From Salminus brasiliensis (taxonomy: Eukaryota > Chordata > Actinopteri > Characiformes > Bryconidae), in the NCBI RefSeq assembly GCF_030463535.1, contig NC_132888.1, positions 23,897,269 to 23,961,268 of the forward strand: a stretch of DNA of 64,000 nucleotides, written 5' to 3'. The position numbers and the translations under genes are program-made. The stretch's first letter is position 1. Every line of letters starts with the position of its first letter. The notes below the pieces were generated by a model, which saw only the letters and a list, made by a program, of their open reading frames with translations, was not told the DNA's origin and did not search any database. Below, piece by piece: positions 25,205 through 36,900 of the stretch.

Positions 25205-25246
<42 letters not shown>

Positions 25247-25374
25247 TTAATGTGAGGATTATTTGAACCTGTTGAATTTTGAAAAAAAATTATATATATA
25301 TATATATTTTTAATTAATTAATTAATTTATTTTTATTATTCCTATTAAAGGTTAATGTGAAGATTATTTGAACC

Positions 25375-25450
25375 TGTTGATCTGTATCCTCAGGCTTTTA
25401 CGCATTGCACTGCTGCCACATGATTGGCTGCTCATAAAACGCATGAATAG
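25375..25450. mobile_element. Tc1-like transposon fragment
   Basis: TGCATTGCACTGCTGCCACA-type text (here GCATTGCACTGCTGCCACAT) with GATTGGCTGCTCATAAAACG is the sub-terminal part of a common fish Tc1-like family, probably that of 3240-4095. Confidence 0.55.
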
Positions 25451-25699
25451 ATCCTAATGAATCGCTAGGTGAGTGTATGCTACATAGATGCTAGACTGTA
25501 AGTGGATCATGGCACAAGATGATCAAGAAATGTTGAATTTTGGTTCTTCTGAACTCCAATTATGGGATGAAAAAACTGATTCATTAATGATTCGGATGCT
25601 CCGGCTCAGGCTGAAAAGAACCGATTCAAATGAACGATTCGCTCGGGAGTTGGTCGTCGCTCTTCTCCTTCTCCTCTCCACATTTCTCCATTCACGCCC

Positions 25700-26257
25700 C
25701 CCAGCCTACTGTAGCTGCCCTCGTCGCAAGGGGACGGAAAAGGGGGGGGCATCGTCTGAAATCTGGGACTGGGCCGTGCCGGGGGGCTCCACGGTGAAAT
25801 CCTAGAAGCCAGCGCGAGCCAATGCGCGCGACGCGGGCTGAGGACGCAGTCTCTGGTGGAGCGCAGAAAGGGGGGCAAAAGATAAGTGCGCGCGCGCGCG
25901 CGTGGAGCAAGCTCTGGGGACGCGACGCACTGCTAATGGAGCTGACAGCCTAGGACCCCCACCATCAGTAGGTGTAGGTGGCCTAGCTGCGTTTCGGGGT
26001 CGACGCATCAGGAGCGTCGCTGGGAGCTGCACGCGCGCGCTGATACCCTGGACTCATCTGCAACAGCAACTATGGAGCTTCTTTCTCCATTGCTCTGACC
26101 TCGTGATAGACAGGAGCCAATCACAACTGAGCACAGACCCTCTCTGATCCATCGCAGCGCGCAGGAGAACGGGAGGAGGAGAGCTTTTGGAAGCCCCGAG
26201 TGCGCGCGGAGGGAGGTGGAGAAGGAGAGAGAGAGGAGGGAGGGAGGGAGGGGGAAG
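25700..26257 (+). promoter_or_regulatory. GC-rich promoter region and 5' UTR of tlcd1
   Basis: GC- and CpG-rich DNA, including a (CG)n run at about 25888-25902, leads to the tlcd1 start. A purine-rich GGAGGGAGGGAGGG tract lies just before the ATG. No TATA box is seen. Inference from base composition and position. Confidence 0.55.
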
Positions 26258-29200
26258 ATGGAGGGAACGCTGTTGGCCTTGCAGCGTAACCCTGGCCTCT
26301 CCGTGCTCTTCTTCTCGCTCGTGTTCCGGGTGGTCCATCGCCTCCTGCGCCTCCTGCCTGCCCCCAAAGCGGTGCAGCTGGATGAGGTTCGCTGCTGGAA
26401 GTGGAGGAATCTGTGCGTGTCTCTGGTGCACGCGATGCTCACCGGCCCCTGGGCTGTCACCTGGTGCGTGAGATCTTTGTCTGCTCTCCTGCAACCCGCA
26501 TGCATCTGGGGGCTAGATTTGGGGTGCCCCCCAGTCCTGGTCCTGAAGATCTACCGCCCTGCACTGCTCAGATATGTAGATGTTCCTTTTGGCTTAAACC
26601 TTGATCAGGGGGTTGAGTTTAAGGCTGAAGGATGGTGGTTCAGGGGTGTAGGCACGCCGGGCACGTGCCTTTGTTGACAATGCACTGTTGACTGTTGACG
26701 TCTGCCTAGGCTGCCTTGAAATCGACCTGAACACACCTCATTTCGAGACCACCGCTCCCATCACACCATTACTATTTAAACCATACAGGCAGAAGGTGTG
26801 AAAATAGACTGTTGCCGCGGCGTAACATAGCAACGAGCATTGCGAAAGCGTCATGCGCAGGGTGTGAGATAGGACCCTTGAACTTTCAGTTTTAGCATAG
26901 ATGTATTATCATGTTTTGCAACCCTGGAGGACTGATTGATTAACCTCGTTTCATACAATGGAACCTTTCTAGAGTGAATATCCATAGGTACAACAGCCTA
27001 CTACACCCACAGGCTACTCCATTAAACCACCACCTGCTATGCCATTAAGCTTTTGGTCAGTAATTGATCATAATACAGAAACTGCTCTGAATTATTTGGC
27101 GGTAGTTCTAGCATAATAGCATTTTTTGTGTGTGGCGTCCCACAGGGTCCTGTTATAGGGCCTATGAAGTTGATGTTAATTCATAGAGAACTGCAGCTGT
27201 GAGGGTGAAGAACTGTAGTGTGGGCGAATGTACAGGGTATAAGGAGTTAATCACAGGTACATATCTGACTATAGGACCGGCTGTGGTCTAAAATGACCTA
27301 CGGTAATGGGCTGGAAGGTGGCTGCATCAACTTCAATCTGTAATTGTACATCAGAACAGTCCAGAGTGGATGTCTAGACAAAGCCAGAGAACTGTCCTTT
27401 GTGGTTTAAGGCAGTTAATAACCAGACTGGGACATTTTTATTGTTTATTTATTTATTATAATAAACTTTTAATATTTAATTTGAGCTGTTTCTCGTCTCC
27501 CTGCAGTGTGTGTCTATGGCCGGAGATGCTGAATAACATCCACTCCTACTACACGCCAGTGTCCTACCTGCTCCTCTGTGTTTCATCAGGTCAGTAGCAA
27601 CCCCCACCTCACCTACAGGCTAGCTTTTCTGGTAGTCATAAATAAGGTCAAAAATAATCTGAACTGACCCTGCAGTTTTGTCCAGTGGCATCGCCAGTGA
27701 CCGCAAGAGGCTATGCGGAGGTTGTTTACACTCATGACATATCAGTGGTGGTTCTGTCACACTGCTAATATTGGCTACAGTGAAATATAATTATAATTAG
27801 GCCCTGACTTCATTGTGACGAGTGGGACATATAAAGTCAGTTGGTCAGTTAACACTGCTGGACTCTACAAGAAAGGTCAGAGCAGACTCTAGCTACTGAG
27901 GAGATTGCTGTCCTTTGGAGTACCATCTTTTATGGAGTGGTAGCATCTTGACGGCAGACAAGAAGAGACTGAATAGACTCATGAAGAGGGCTGTCCGGCT
28001 CTGTCCTGGGATGCTTCTTAGACCCAGTGCAGGTGGTGGGAGACAGGAGGATGACAGCCAAGCTGGCATCCATGCTGGAGAACAGCTCCCACCCCATGCA
28101 TGAGACTCTGGCAGCACTGTAAATAATCTGTAAATAATATTGTTATTGCTTTTGTTATTTATATTATGTGTATATAGGGGTAATTTATCTACATTTTTGC
28201 ATCTGAGTGTCTTGCTATGCCTTTTCTGCTGTGACACTGAGAATTTCCCCACTGTGGGACTAATAAAATAAAATAAATGATCTTATCTGATCTTAGAACA
28301 TCGACCAATGACTAAACTGTGTGACCTGGATACAGTCTTCACTTTTATTTCTATTTATTATTTAGTATTACTTATGATTTATTATATGCTATTTAATATT
28401 TTATACATGACTACCATATATATAACATAGCAAATTATAATTATAGTCATGTGAGCTGGCCAATTTTGGGTACCCCATTTTTTTCTTATGAAAAACTGTC
28501 TCTGATGTCTCAAACAGTACAGTCACTCACTGTAGACCACCCCCCCTCCCATTAAAAGACCACCACTGTTGATACCAAATATTACTTGGCTGGTGGACCA
28601 TTCTCACGGCCAATGTCAACATGGCAATGGTGAGCCAGACACAGCAGAGGTTTAAACCTATGTGAGCACCTACTGTCCATTTAGTCACACTTCCCCTTAA
28701 TCAAGGGTCAGATTCTGACCACAAGACCACTGTAGGCTGAACCTGATGCCCTAAGAATGGTCAACCCCCCCAAAATAATACCTGGTCAGCAGTGATCCTA
28801 TAGCTCTACCTTGATGAGCAGGATAGAGGGGGATGCATTTATTGTCCAGCAGCAGTCCTTATGTCCTATAACGTGCACTTATATGATGGGTGTTTCTAAT
28901 AAAATGGCCAGTACGTATGAGTATTTCATGTGATGCTTCCATGTGATCATTTTTTAGCCCCCCCCCCATGTCACTTTCTCCCTGAACGAGCTGTATGCTT
29001 CTAAGATGATAGATAAGACAGTAGATAAGGTGAGCCATAACATTAAAACCACCAAGGCCAAGGCCGAGTTGTGATGGCTAGACGGCTGGATCGGACCATC
29101 TCCAATACAGCAGGTCTTGTGGGGTGTTTCTCGATATGCGGGAATCTTAGTCCAGATCTCAAACATTAGGTAGAATTGTTAATTGCAATAACCTGGACGC

Positions 29201-31332
29201 AGGTAATGAGCGCTTTCAGGGGCTCCTGGGTTAGATCTGAATGCTCCAGGGTGGTAGACCTCCAAAACAATGGCCGAGCTGACAGTGACGATGATGAATG
29301 AGCCAGTGTGTATCCAAGCTAATCCTGCGCTCTTGTTCTCACAGGGTACTTTGTTCAGGACACGGGCGACATTCTGTTCTCTGGCCATGCCAGAGGCTCA
29401 TGGGAGTTCCTGCTTCATCACTTCTTGGTGAGTTTTGCTTGGTTTTCACAGGGCAGTCGCTCTGAAACGGTCGGTCTGTTGAGTGACCGTGCACAAGCCA
29501 GAGTGTCGGAGTGCGTTTGCCAGTGTTCTGTTTGAACCTGCCACACAAAAGAGGTCATTTGAGGTAGGATACTCTGTGGGCGTGCTGATGTTCCACACAG
29601 ACGTCTCTGTGTTTCAGGCAGACTGTCAGTTCTCGCTGTCAGGGAACAACACAGCCTTTCTGTCAACAGCTGTAAACACACAAAAAAAATCTCCCTTAGC
29701 AGCTAGAAATGAGAAATGATGTGCACACGTCCTTCATATGAGCAGTCGAAAAATACCTGGAACGTCTGACTGTGCAGCCGTTACTGTAGAACTGTTAATA
29801 TATATATATATATATATACAGTACAGGCCAAAAGTTTGGACACCTTCTCATTCAATGCGTTTTCTGTATTTACATGACTATTTACATTGTAGATTCTCAC
29901 TGAAGGCATCAAAACTATGAATGAGCACATGTGGAGTTATGTACTTAATAAAAAAGGTGAAATTCACATGTTTTATATGTCTTAAAAATAGCCACCCTTT
30001 GCTCTGATTACTGCTTTGCACACTCTTGGCATTCTCTCAATGAGCTTCAAGAGGTAGTCACCTGAAATGGTTTTCCAACAGTCTTGAAGGAGTTCCCAGA
30101 GGTGTTTAGCATTTGTTGGCCCCTTTGCCTTCACTCTGCGGTCCAGCTCACCCCAAACCATCTCGATTGGGTTCAGGTCCGGTGACTGTGGAGGCCAAGT
30201 CATCTGCCGCAGCACTCAGTCACTCTCCTTCTTGGTCAAATAGTCCTTACACAGCCTGGAGGTGTGTTTGGGGTCATTGTCCTGTTGAAAAATAAATGAT
30301 GGTCCAACTAAACGCAAACCAGATGTGATGGCATGTCGCTGCAGGATGCTGTGGTAGCCATGCTGGTTGAGTGTGCCTTCAATTTTGAATAAATCCCCAA
30401 CAGTGTCACCAGCAAAACACCCCCACACCATCACAGCTCCTCCTCCATGCTTCACAGTGGGAACCAGGCATGTGGAATCCATCCGTTCATCTTTTCTGCG
30501 TCTCACAAAGACACAGCGGTTGGAACCAAAGATCTCAAATTTGGACTCATCAGACCAAAGCACAGATTTCCACTGGTCTAATGTCCATTCCTTGTGTTTT
30601 TTGGCCCAAACAAATCTCTTCTGCTCGTTGCCTCTCCTTAGCAGTGTTTTCCTAGCAGCTATTTGACCATGAAAGCCTGATTTGCACAGTCTCCTCTTAA
30701 CAGTTGTTCTAGAGATGGGTCTGCTGCTAGAACTCTGTGTGGCATTCAACTGGTCTGTGATCTGAGCTGCTGTTAACTTGCGATTTCTGAGGCTGGTGAC
30801 TCGGATGAACTTGTCCTGAGAAGCAGAGGTGACTCTTGGTCTTCCTTCCCTGGGTCGGTCCTCGTGTGTGCCAGTTTCGCTGTAGCGCTTGATGGTTTTT
30901 GTGACTCCACTTGGGGACACATTTAAAGTGTCTGCAATTTTCCGGACTGACTGACCTTCATTTCTTAAAGTAATGATGGCCACTCGTTTTTCTTTAGTTA
31001 GCTGATTGGTTCTTGCCATAATATGAATTTTAACAGTTGTCCAATAGGGCTGTCGGCTGTGTAGTAACCTGACTTCTGCACAACACAACTGAATGTTCCC
31101 AACCCCATTAATAAAGCAAGAAATTCCACTAATTCAGGTGTCCCTGAATCAGAGCAAAGGGTGGCTATTTTGAAGACACTAGAATATAAAACATGTGTTC
31201 AGTTATTTCACCTTTTTTTGTTAAGTACATAACTCCACATGTGTTCATTCATAGTTTTGATGCCTTCAGTGAGAATCTACAATGTAAATAGTCATGAAAA
31301 TACAGAAAACGGTGTGTCCAAACTTTTGGCCT

Positions 31333-31377
<45 letters not shown>

Positions 31378-31886
31378 TTATGTCTGAAGGCACTAAATCA
31401 GGCATTTTAGCTAGGTTAGCGCTTAAGGTAGCGTCTTATCAAACACCCTAAGCGTCAGTTTCACCAGAACCTCATAGCAGAGCCATTTCTCTAGCTGTTG
31501 GGTTCCCCTCCACAGAATGGGAAAAGCAGACGTCCGGACGTTTGGGTGGGTTGTGTTTTTTTAATGTAGCGCCTTCAGCCATAGATTTGAAAAAATCAGA
31601 ATGTCCACAATGCAGAAACACAGGGAAGCAGAATCTAGCTAAGCTTCACCAAACAGCTTTTTAATCAGTGTGTAAAATTCCCATTTCAGAGCAGTGATAA
31701 AACACCAGTTTAGAAACAGAAAGAGCTTCTGCAGTGATTTCACATTCAGGTCCACGTCTCTGTGTAAAAAGTACTGAACTTCAGTGTGTGTTAGTCTTTA
31801 AACCAGCTGCTGAAACTCCAAAAACAAAAACAGCACATGGAGAGAAAGTGGAGAGAGCTGTAATGAAAAGTTCATTAAATGTGTGT

Positions 31887-31921
<35 letters not shown>

Positions 31922-33370
31922 TGTCTATGACTGGATCTTACTGGCTGTTTAAACATTGGGTTTGAAAAATGTCAGTAAGCTTCATGGTATCGATGCTCTC
32001 TATTGCAGATACTGGTACTATGTGGGTATCGGTGCAACACTACTTTTAGCATTTTACCCCATTTTCTACCCAATTTTGAAGGTCAGTTATCCAGTCCCCG
32101 TTTATGTAAAGGATAAAGGTGCACGTATTCGTCACTGTACAGTGTGGACTGTACAGCGAAATGTGTCCTCCGCATTTAACCCATCTGGTAGTGAACACAC
32201 ACTCACACGTGTTAGGGGCAGTGAGTACACACACACACACCCAGAGCGGTGGGCAGCCAACTCCAGCGCCCGGGGAGCAGAGAGGGTAAAGGGCCTTGCT
32301 CAAGGGCCCAACAGTGGCAGCTTGCCGAGCCCGGGAATCGAACCCACAACCCTGTTATCGATATCCCGGCGCTCTAACCGCTGAGCCACCACTGCCCCCA
32401 CCTCATGTAAACTCACCTCATCACTAGGAGGGTGAAGACTAGCACATCTACTCGAACGCCGCCTCTTTTTCAACTGCCGCTGATGCAGCATCGCTAGGTA
32501 GGGAAAGCGTTTTGAGGAAAGCACGGCTCCCCAGCTCTGTTACGACAGTTAACAGATGCCTGTGCTGACCAACATCACACCAGGAGTGATGTGGGGAGGA
32601 AGTGCCATCGACCCACCCCTGAGAGAGCAAGGCTAACTATGCCCACTCTGATTCCGGCTGCTGATGGCAAGCAGCATGACCTGGGATTCCATCCAGTGAT
32701 CCTCTGGTCGAACCGTACATCAGCATAGTAGGTTGAGTAGGTTGAGGATAGTTAGCTAGTGGCTACAGATACAATTCGTGCCACACGGCACAGCACAGGT
32801 TCAATTCAGGCTAGCTGCAACCTGTTCTGTGGTGTTCGGGGCCACATCCAGCTATCTAAGCTACCATACACAGTGCAGGCTCGGTTTCAGCTAACTGTAC
32901 ATTACCGCTTTTAATGAGTCCATGTGGCACGACATTATTTGGTCATGAGAATCCTTTGGGTCTACCCACAGGTGCTGTGGTGCTTCCTGTACTCTCTCTA
33001 CACCCAGCGCTACGTGGCGGGGATGGTGACAGCCCTGCTGGTGGAGATCAACAGCGTGACGCTGCACGCCCGGCTGCTGCTGAAGCTGGCCGGAGCTCAG
33101 GCCTCGCAGCTCTACCAAACAAACAAACTCCTCAACCTCTTCACCTACATCACCTTCCGCCTCAGTGCCCAGTTCTACCTCACCTGGTACCTCCTGAATA
33201 ACATCTCCTGGCTGGACCACAGCTACTACTTCCTGGTCACCGTGGTCCTCATGAACACCATGATCCTCATCTACTTCTACCGTCTGCTGAGGGCTGACTT
33301 CTTCCCCCGCAGGAAGCTCCACGCTCAGCTGAACGGCATTCACAGCTCATCCACGTTCCTCAATGACTGA
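26258..33370 (+). CDS. tlcd1: TLC domain-containing protein 1, plasma-membrane fluidity regulator
   Basis: Four coding exons join in phase: 26258-26463, 27507-27589, 29345-29427 and 32972-33370 (TGA), giving 256 codons against 247 in human TLCD1. The start follows a purine-rich leader and is the first Met before the hydrophobic segment SVLFFSLVFRVV. Several hydrophobic membrane segments follow, with the TLC features WKWRNLCVSLVH, GYFVQDTGDILFSG and WEFLLHHF, then LLVEINSV and a last membrane span ending in YRLLRADFFP. The gap between the TLC histidine pair and exon 4 reads through cleanly. Human TLCD1 and TLCD2 limit the incorporation of polyunsaturated chains into membrane phospholipids. Exons 2-3 resemble TLCD1 more than TLCD2, and the position between nek8 and rab34 supports TLCD1; a tlcd2-like name is the alternative. 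Intron 3 holds a 1.5-kb Tc1-like transposon and two SINEs. Confidence 0.9.
27880..28275 (+). mobile_element. Non-LTR retrotransposon 3' fragment
   Basis: The reverse-transcriptase C-terminal remnant includes GACAAGAAGAGACTGAATAG, AGGGCTGTCCGGCTCTG and TCTGGCAGCACTG. The tail CCCACTGTGGGACTAATAAA is the ending of a common fish LINE. In tlcd1 intron 2. Confidence 0.7.
28505..28916. repeat. Possible DNA-transposon relic
   Basis: Ends in GGTGTTTCTAATAAAATGGC, similar to the ends of fish Tc1-type elements. The interior (CACCACTGTTGATACC, CAGCAGTGATCCTATAG) is not recognised. Confidence 0.4.
29025..29175 (+). mobile_element. Tc1-like fragment with start of transposase
   Basis: GAGCCATAACATTAAAACCA is a terminal repeat of a fish Tc1-like family. 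ATGGCTAGACGGCTGGATCG follows and encodes the first helix of its transposase (MARRLDR). Reversed, related ends bound 45920-46345. Confidence 0.65.
29819..31337 (-). mobile_element. Near-complete Tc1-like DNA transposon
   Basis: About 1.52 kb inserted in a (TA)n tract of tlcd1 intron 3. The ends, CAGTACAGGCC on the left and GGCCTGTACT on the right, begin long imperfect terminal inverted repeats of about 189 bp (29819-30007 and 31149-31337). The flanking TA dinucleotides fit the TA target site of the superfamily. One transposase frame on the minus strand fills the interior. Confidence 0.95.
29982..31019 (-). pseudogene. Tc1-like transposase broken by one in-frame TGA
   Basis: The frame runs from ATG at 31019 (MARTNQLTKEKR) to TAA at 29984, 345 codons, the usual Tc1 length. 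The only break is TGA at 30218-30216, between KKESD and VLRQMTWPPQ. Present are the paired-like HTH domain, the GRPR hinge, and the three catalytic acids in WSDESKF, QQDNDPKH and SPDLNPIE, a DD34E-type arrangement. The last 26 bases of the frame lie in the left terminal repeat. Confidence 0.93.
31337..31377. repeat. (TA)n microsatellite
   Basis: Continuation of the TA tract into which the Tc1-like element inserted; the other half is at about 29798-29818. Confidence 0.9.
31889..31921. repeat. (TAA)n microsatellite
   Basis: About eleven AAT/TAA units in tlcd1 intron 3. Confidence 0.95.
32115..32398 (-). mobile_element. tRNA-derived SINE (family A), near full length
   Basis: On the minus strand the head reads GTGGCTCAGCGGTTAGAGCG (A-box-like) and GGTTCGATTCCCGG (B-box-like), then GGGCCCTTGAGCAAGGCCC, CACCGCTCTGGGTG and a tail ending near GTGCACCTTTATCC. 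It is a retroposon and not a working tRNA gene. Confidence 0.85.
32405..32710 (-). mobile_element. tRNA-derived SINE (family B)
   Basis: Reversed copy of the family at 15150 and 16425, directly abutting the family A SINE. The B-box region is diverged (CATCCAGTGATCC). Confidence 0.6.
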
Positions 33371-33614
33371 CCAGGTCTTCTCAGGTCGGATGAGGACTTG
33401 AGGACCCGTTGACTGTCCTAACGGCCTGCTCGGTTTTAAGGGGTTAGCCAACCCGCTTGGCTAGGATGTGTGTGTGTGTGTTTACCTCGAGGAGAAAGAT
33501 CTCTGGCTGCCTGGGATCTTTTTTTCTCCAGTGTTTGTTTGTGTGCTCATATTTAATGTCTAATGTGTCGTGTAGAAGCTGTTTTGGACCTTATGGACGG
33601 ATTTCATGGTTGGA

Positions 33615-33620
33615 AATAAA
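33615..33620 (+). terminator. tlcd1 polyadenylation signal
   Basis: AATAAA 245 bases after the tlcd1 stop. Confidence 0.7.
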
Positions 33621-35544
33621 GCGAGCAATAATGTAGCATTCAGATTTGAAAGCTCCTCAGCTTTCCTTCATTCATTAAGCGATGGATTTCTTACCCAGTG
33701 TTCTCTGCAGTTTAGCCTTGTGCAAAACGCCAGCTATCGATTCTGTTACGTCATTTAATTGGCGCCTGCTTCGGCTAAAATCATGTCGAGTGATGGGGGT
33801 AGAGGGAGGACCATCCTCCCCAGGGCCGAGACAGCTTAGACAGTCACACCACTCAGGAGCCCAACCTTACGCAATGCTCTAGAAGAACCACATTTGCTTC
33901 TTTCACAAACCTTTCGCAGAGTTTTTGAGATGCGAAATTTCTAATGTAACTTTCTAACATTTTAAACAGTCCTACTGCAGTACTGCAGTGCCCCTCAGCG
34001 GTTCCAGTCTTTTTATATAAAATAATATCCATGTTTTTCAACACAGCGGATGTTGGCTCCTATTTCGGACGCCGGTCATTACCTTATTAAAGGAATTACG
34101 CAGATTTAACACAGGTTTCTGCATCATTTCATCGAAGTGGTCTGTTCTACTGAACCATACTAAAGCAAAATTACTCACAGTGGTGGTGATAATGGAACTT
34201 TAGGCCTCAGAAAGCTACATCACAGAAAGATTATAGATGAAATGGTAGCAAATACTCTGCCTAATGCATGAGGCGTTGTTTTGGGATAGTTTAGAGACCA
34301 TTGAACAGCCTGGTAGCTCTAAAGTTACTGGACATACATGGTCCTTTGGCCTGTTCCATCATTTCTGGAACAATGATATGCTGAACGAACTTCAGCATGG
34401 AAGGTCACACATCGAAAGATGAGCCGTCAAGCTTTCCTTCAGCTTATTTTATATGGAGACCGGTGGTACCGACTGTACGTGGTGCTTTATGGTTGCGCTG
34501 CAGATTTTCCGTCGGTGGGATGTGGGATGACAGCACTGCCGACTGTTCAGCCGATACGGCGCGCTTGCTTGACTGTGAGAAGCTGAATGTTGCGGCTCGT
34601 GGAGGACTTCTGCCAGGCTGCGGGATGCCTAGAAATAAGCACGACAAGAAGAGAACCCGTACCTGTACCAGTCTGATCTGTGACTCGAAGGCTTGTAGGC
34701 TTGTATTCAGGCATGCCTTACGATGAGTGAAGACAGGGGGCGGGTCATTAGATTATAGCATGAAACAGTGATTTGTTGCTCCTTTTCTGTGTTTAGTTCT
34801 AATGAATGTGGATAAACTTGGTGGTGAATTGTGTGAAAAATGCATTTCCTTATCTTGAAATGGGGGGGAAATTGTACACAGCATGCAGACAGTGTTTGTG
34901 CCTGATACTGAGGCTAATGTCAGCCACAATAATAATTAAAGATGACGTACAGTATCAAGCGCCGTTGTTTTGATTGTAGAGTGGCACAGAGGAACACAGT
35001 GGAAGAGTGCAGTGGTTTTCAGGTTAGTCCTCAGCGCTCCATAAACCAGCAGCCGGTCTGGGGTTCTCCGAGGACTGCTGGCTTAGTGGAACAGTGAAAC
35101 CAGACCTCACCAAACACAGATATTAAATTAGAACTGTTGGGACGTATTCTAGCTGCTGATTGGTATTACCTTAAATGGGAGATTTTTTGGACATTTCTGC
35201 ATAATTCAATTATTAAGATGTAAGTGAAGCCATTCAGAATGGTTTCAGAGGTGAAAGGCTCTAATCTAGAGGGAGGCCAGCTGATGCAAATTTCCAAAGC
35301 TTCAGAAATACTCAGACTCCTCAAACCCCGTTCCAACAATCGGCAGCCATAGGCTCTGGTCTGGTCTGGTACCCACAAAGCAGGAGAAGACTGTAAGGAG
35401 AGAGCAGAGCCCTTCCAGGTAGCTGTTTCCCTTAGCCGTTAACTCACCGCTCTTAGGATTGCTAGGAAGGCCCATCAGAATCCCCATTTGACTGCAAACG
35501 GCCTTCAGGAGGATTTAGCAGACTCCGGAGTAGTGGTGCCCTGT

Positions 35545-35840
35545 TCTTCCTGTGCTGCATCCTCACCACAAAATCCAAAAGGTATGGACTACCTCAAGAA
35601 GCCCAGGCTGAAGGTTTTGCCATAGCCCTCACAGCCCCTCAAAACTGAAGATCTTCAGGAGAGACTTCAAAAGAGCATTTTGTGGAAGACAGCCCAAGAA
35701 CCTCACAGAACTAGAAGCCTTTGGGCGGGAGGAGGAACGTCCTCAAAGTTTCTACCCTTTACAATCTGTGAGACTTGACAAGGCTGGTGTTAGGAAGTAC
35801 TTACATGACCATGCAGTGTACAAAAGTTATTAAAACATCA
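35545..35840 (+). mobile_element. Tc1-like transposase C-terminal relic
   Basis: CCAGGCTGAAGGTTTTGCCA, GAAGACAGCCCAAGAACC and CACAGAACTAGAAGCC match the region after the third catalytic acid in a fish Tc1-like family. It is broken by stops. Confidence 0.5.
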
Positions 35841-36289
35841 AGGGTTATTATTATTATTATTATTATTTTTAACTTAATGATATCTGGAAATCAGACCATC
35901 TTTTCCTGACATTCCACTGAATCATGAGGGTCCTAGATGGCAGCTTTTACATTTGCCTAGTGCCTAAAACCATGGGGGGTTCTCGGTACTGGTGTACTTA
36001 GTAGTACTGACTTGGCAATTTCGACTCACGGGTACAAACACCCGAGGACGGGAGGTCCCCGCATGGTCATTTTGCAGCTGGAACGGCAGCGTGGGATGTT
36101 TGGGATATTGGGCTGGGCCAAGTCCACACCTCGACACAAACACAACATAACCCTCAGGGTTTAATCCTAATGCTTCTAATGTTTTTTTTTTATTAGTCTC
36201 AAAAACACAGAATTGAGTAAATATCAGTTAAATACATTTCCACTCATGGAAGCAAATGTCCAGAAGTCTAACGTGCAGGACAGTAGAGT

Positions 36290-36485
36290 CCAGGCCCAGA
36301 GTCCAGGCCCAGCACTGGGCTATTGATGACAGGGTTGTGGGTTCGATATCTGGGACTGCTGCAAGCTGCCCTTTGCCCACCCAGAGAAAGGGGTGAGGGT
36401 GGGTGAAGGGCCTTGCTTGAGGGTCTATCAACAAAGTGTGCTCACTTTCACTGTATGTGTGTGGATGGGTTAAAGGTGGAGGCCA
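36290..36485 (+). mobile_element. SINE fragment (family A)
   Basis: Retains GACAGGGTTGTGGGTTCGAT and later body blocks, with the A-box head lost. Confidence 0.6.
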
Positions 36486-36699
36486 AATTCCTTCAGTGTC
36501 CAACCCTGTGGGTAATATTCTTGCCTTGCCCTGACCTTTTCTGTCCTGTCTCTGTAGGGTATCAGCACTAGGGTGCAGTAGAGAGTCTTCTCCAGCTCGC
36601 TAGGTCCTTCTCTTTGGGAATAAGGGGGGGATAAGGGGTGGGATAGAGGGGGAAGGCTGAGGGGGAAGGCGGCTGGCATGCATCTGAATGCTGCGGGCG

Positions 36700-36900
36700 A
36701 CCCAGCAGCACTTCCGCAGGCTGGAGTTTCCTAAAGTTTACTGCGCGGTGTTTGGGATGAAATACAGCGTTTAGCACAGAAACCTTACTATTCTACATTT
36801 ACCAGAGGATTTTCATTTACTTTTATTTATTTTTAATAGTTTTACTGAGGCTGACTTTGCGACACCCCCCCCCCTTCTCTCTCGCTCCCTCTCGGCTGAG
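36700..36900 (+). promoter_or_regulatory. Probable rab34 promoter region and non-coding first exon
   Basis: A pyrimidine-rich stretch ends CTCTCGGCTGAG followed by GTAAGTGGGAG, a good donor at 36901. The first rab34 coding exon begins at an acceptor (GCAG at 37761-37764), so a non-coding exon must lie upstream and this is the best candidate. Confidence 0.4.

Larger units (their letters stand above)
19739..25690. other. Spacer between nek8 and tlcd1, no gene seen
   Basis: Contains the (GA)n run at 19916-19952, the Tc1-derived elements at 20246-20680 and 22345-23275, a SINE at 24055-24260, (CT)n at 24505-24539 and AT-rich simple repeats at 25160-25345. A possible MITE with AAAGGTTCTTTAAAGAACC lies near 21550. 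No exon-like coding pattern is seen. Confidence 0.6.
33621..36690. other. Spacer between tlcd1 and rab34, no gene seen
   Basis: No coding pattern on either strand apart from transposon remnants (35545-35840, 36290-36485). In particular no ribosomal protein L23a exons were recognised, although RPL23A holds this place in human. Confidence 0.6.

Noticed and set aside
25488-26505. Several overlapping frames in the GC-rich region before tlcd1
   Set aside because: Open frames are expected by chance in GC-rich DNA; composition is Arg/Pro/Ser-rich in all frames.
32330-32398. A tRNA gene
   Set aside because: A- and B-box-like words are present, but the piece is the head of a multi-copy SINE and does not fold as a full cloverleaf.
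32891-33343. 150-codon minus-strand frame opposite tlcd1 exon 4
   Set aside because: Shadow of the GC-rich coding exon; the acidic composition mirrors the sense codons.
34397-34726. 109-codon plus-strand frame between tlcd1 and rab34
   Set aside because: No family recognised, no splice or promoter support and low-complexity composition; treated as chance.
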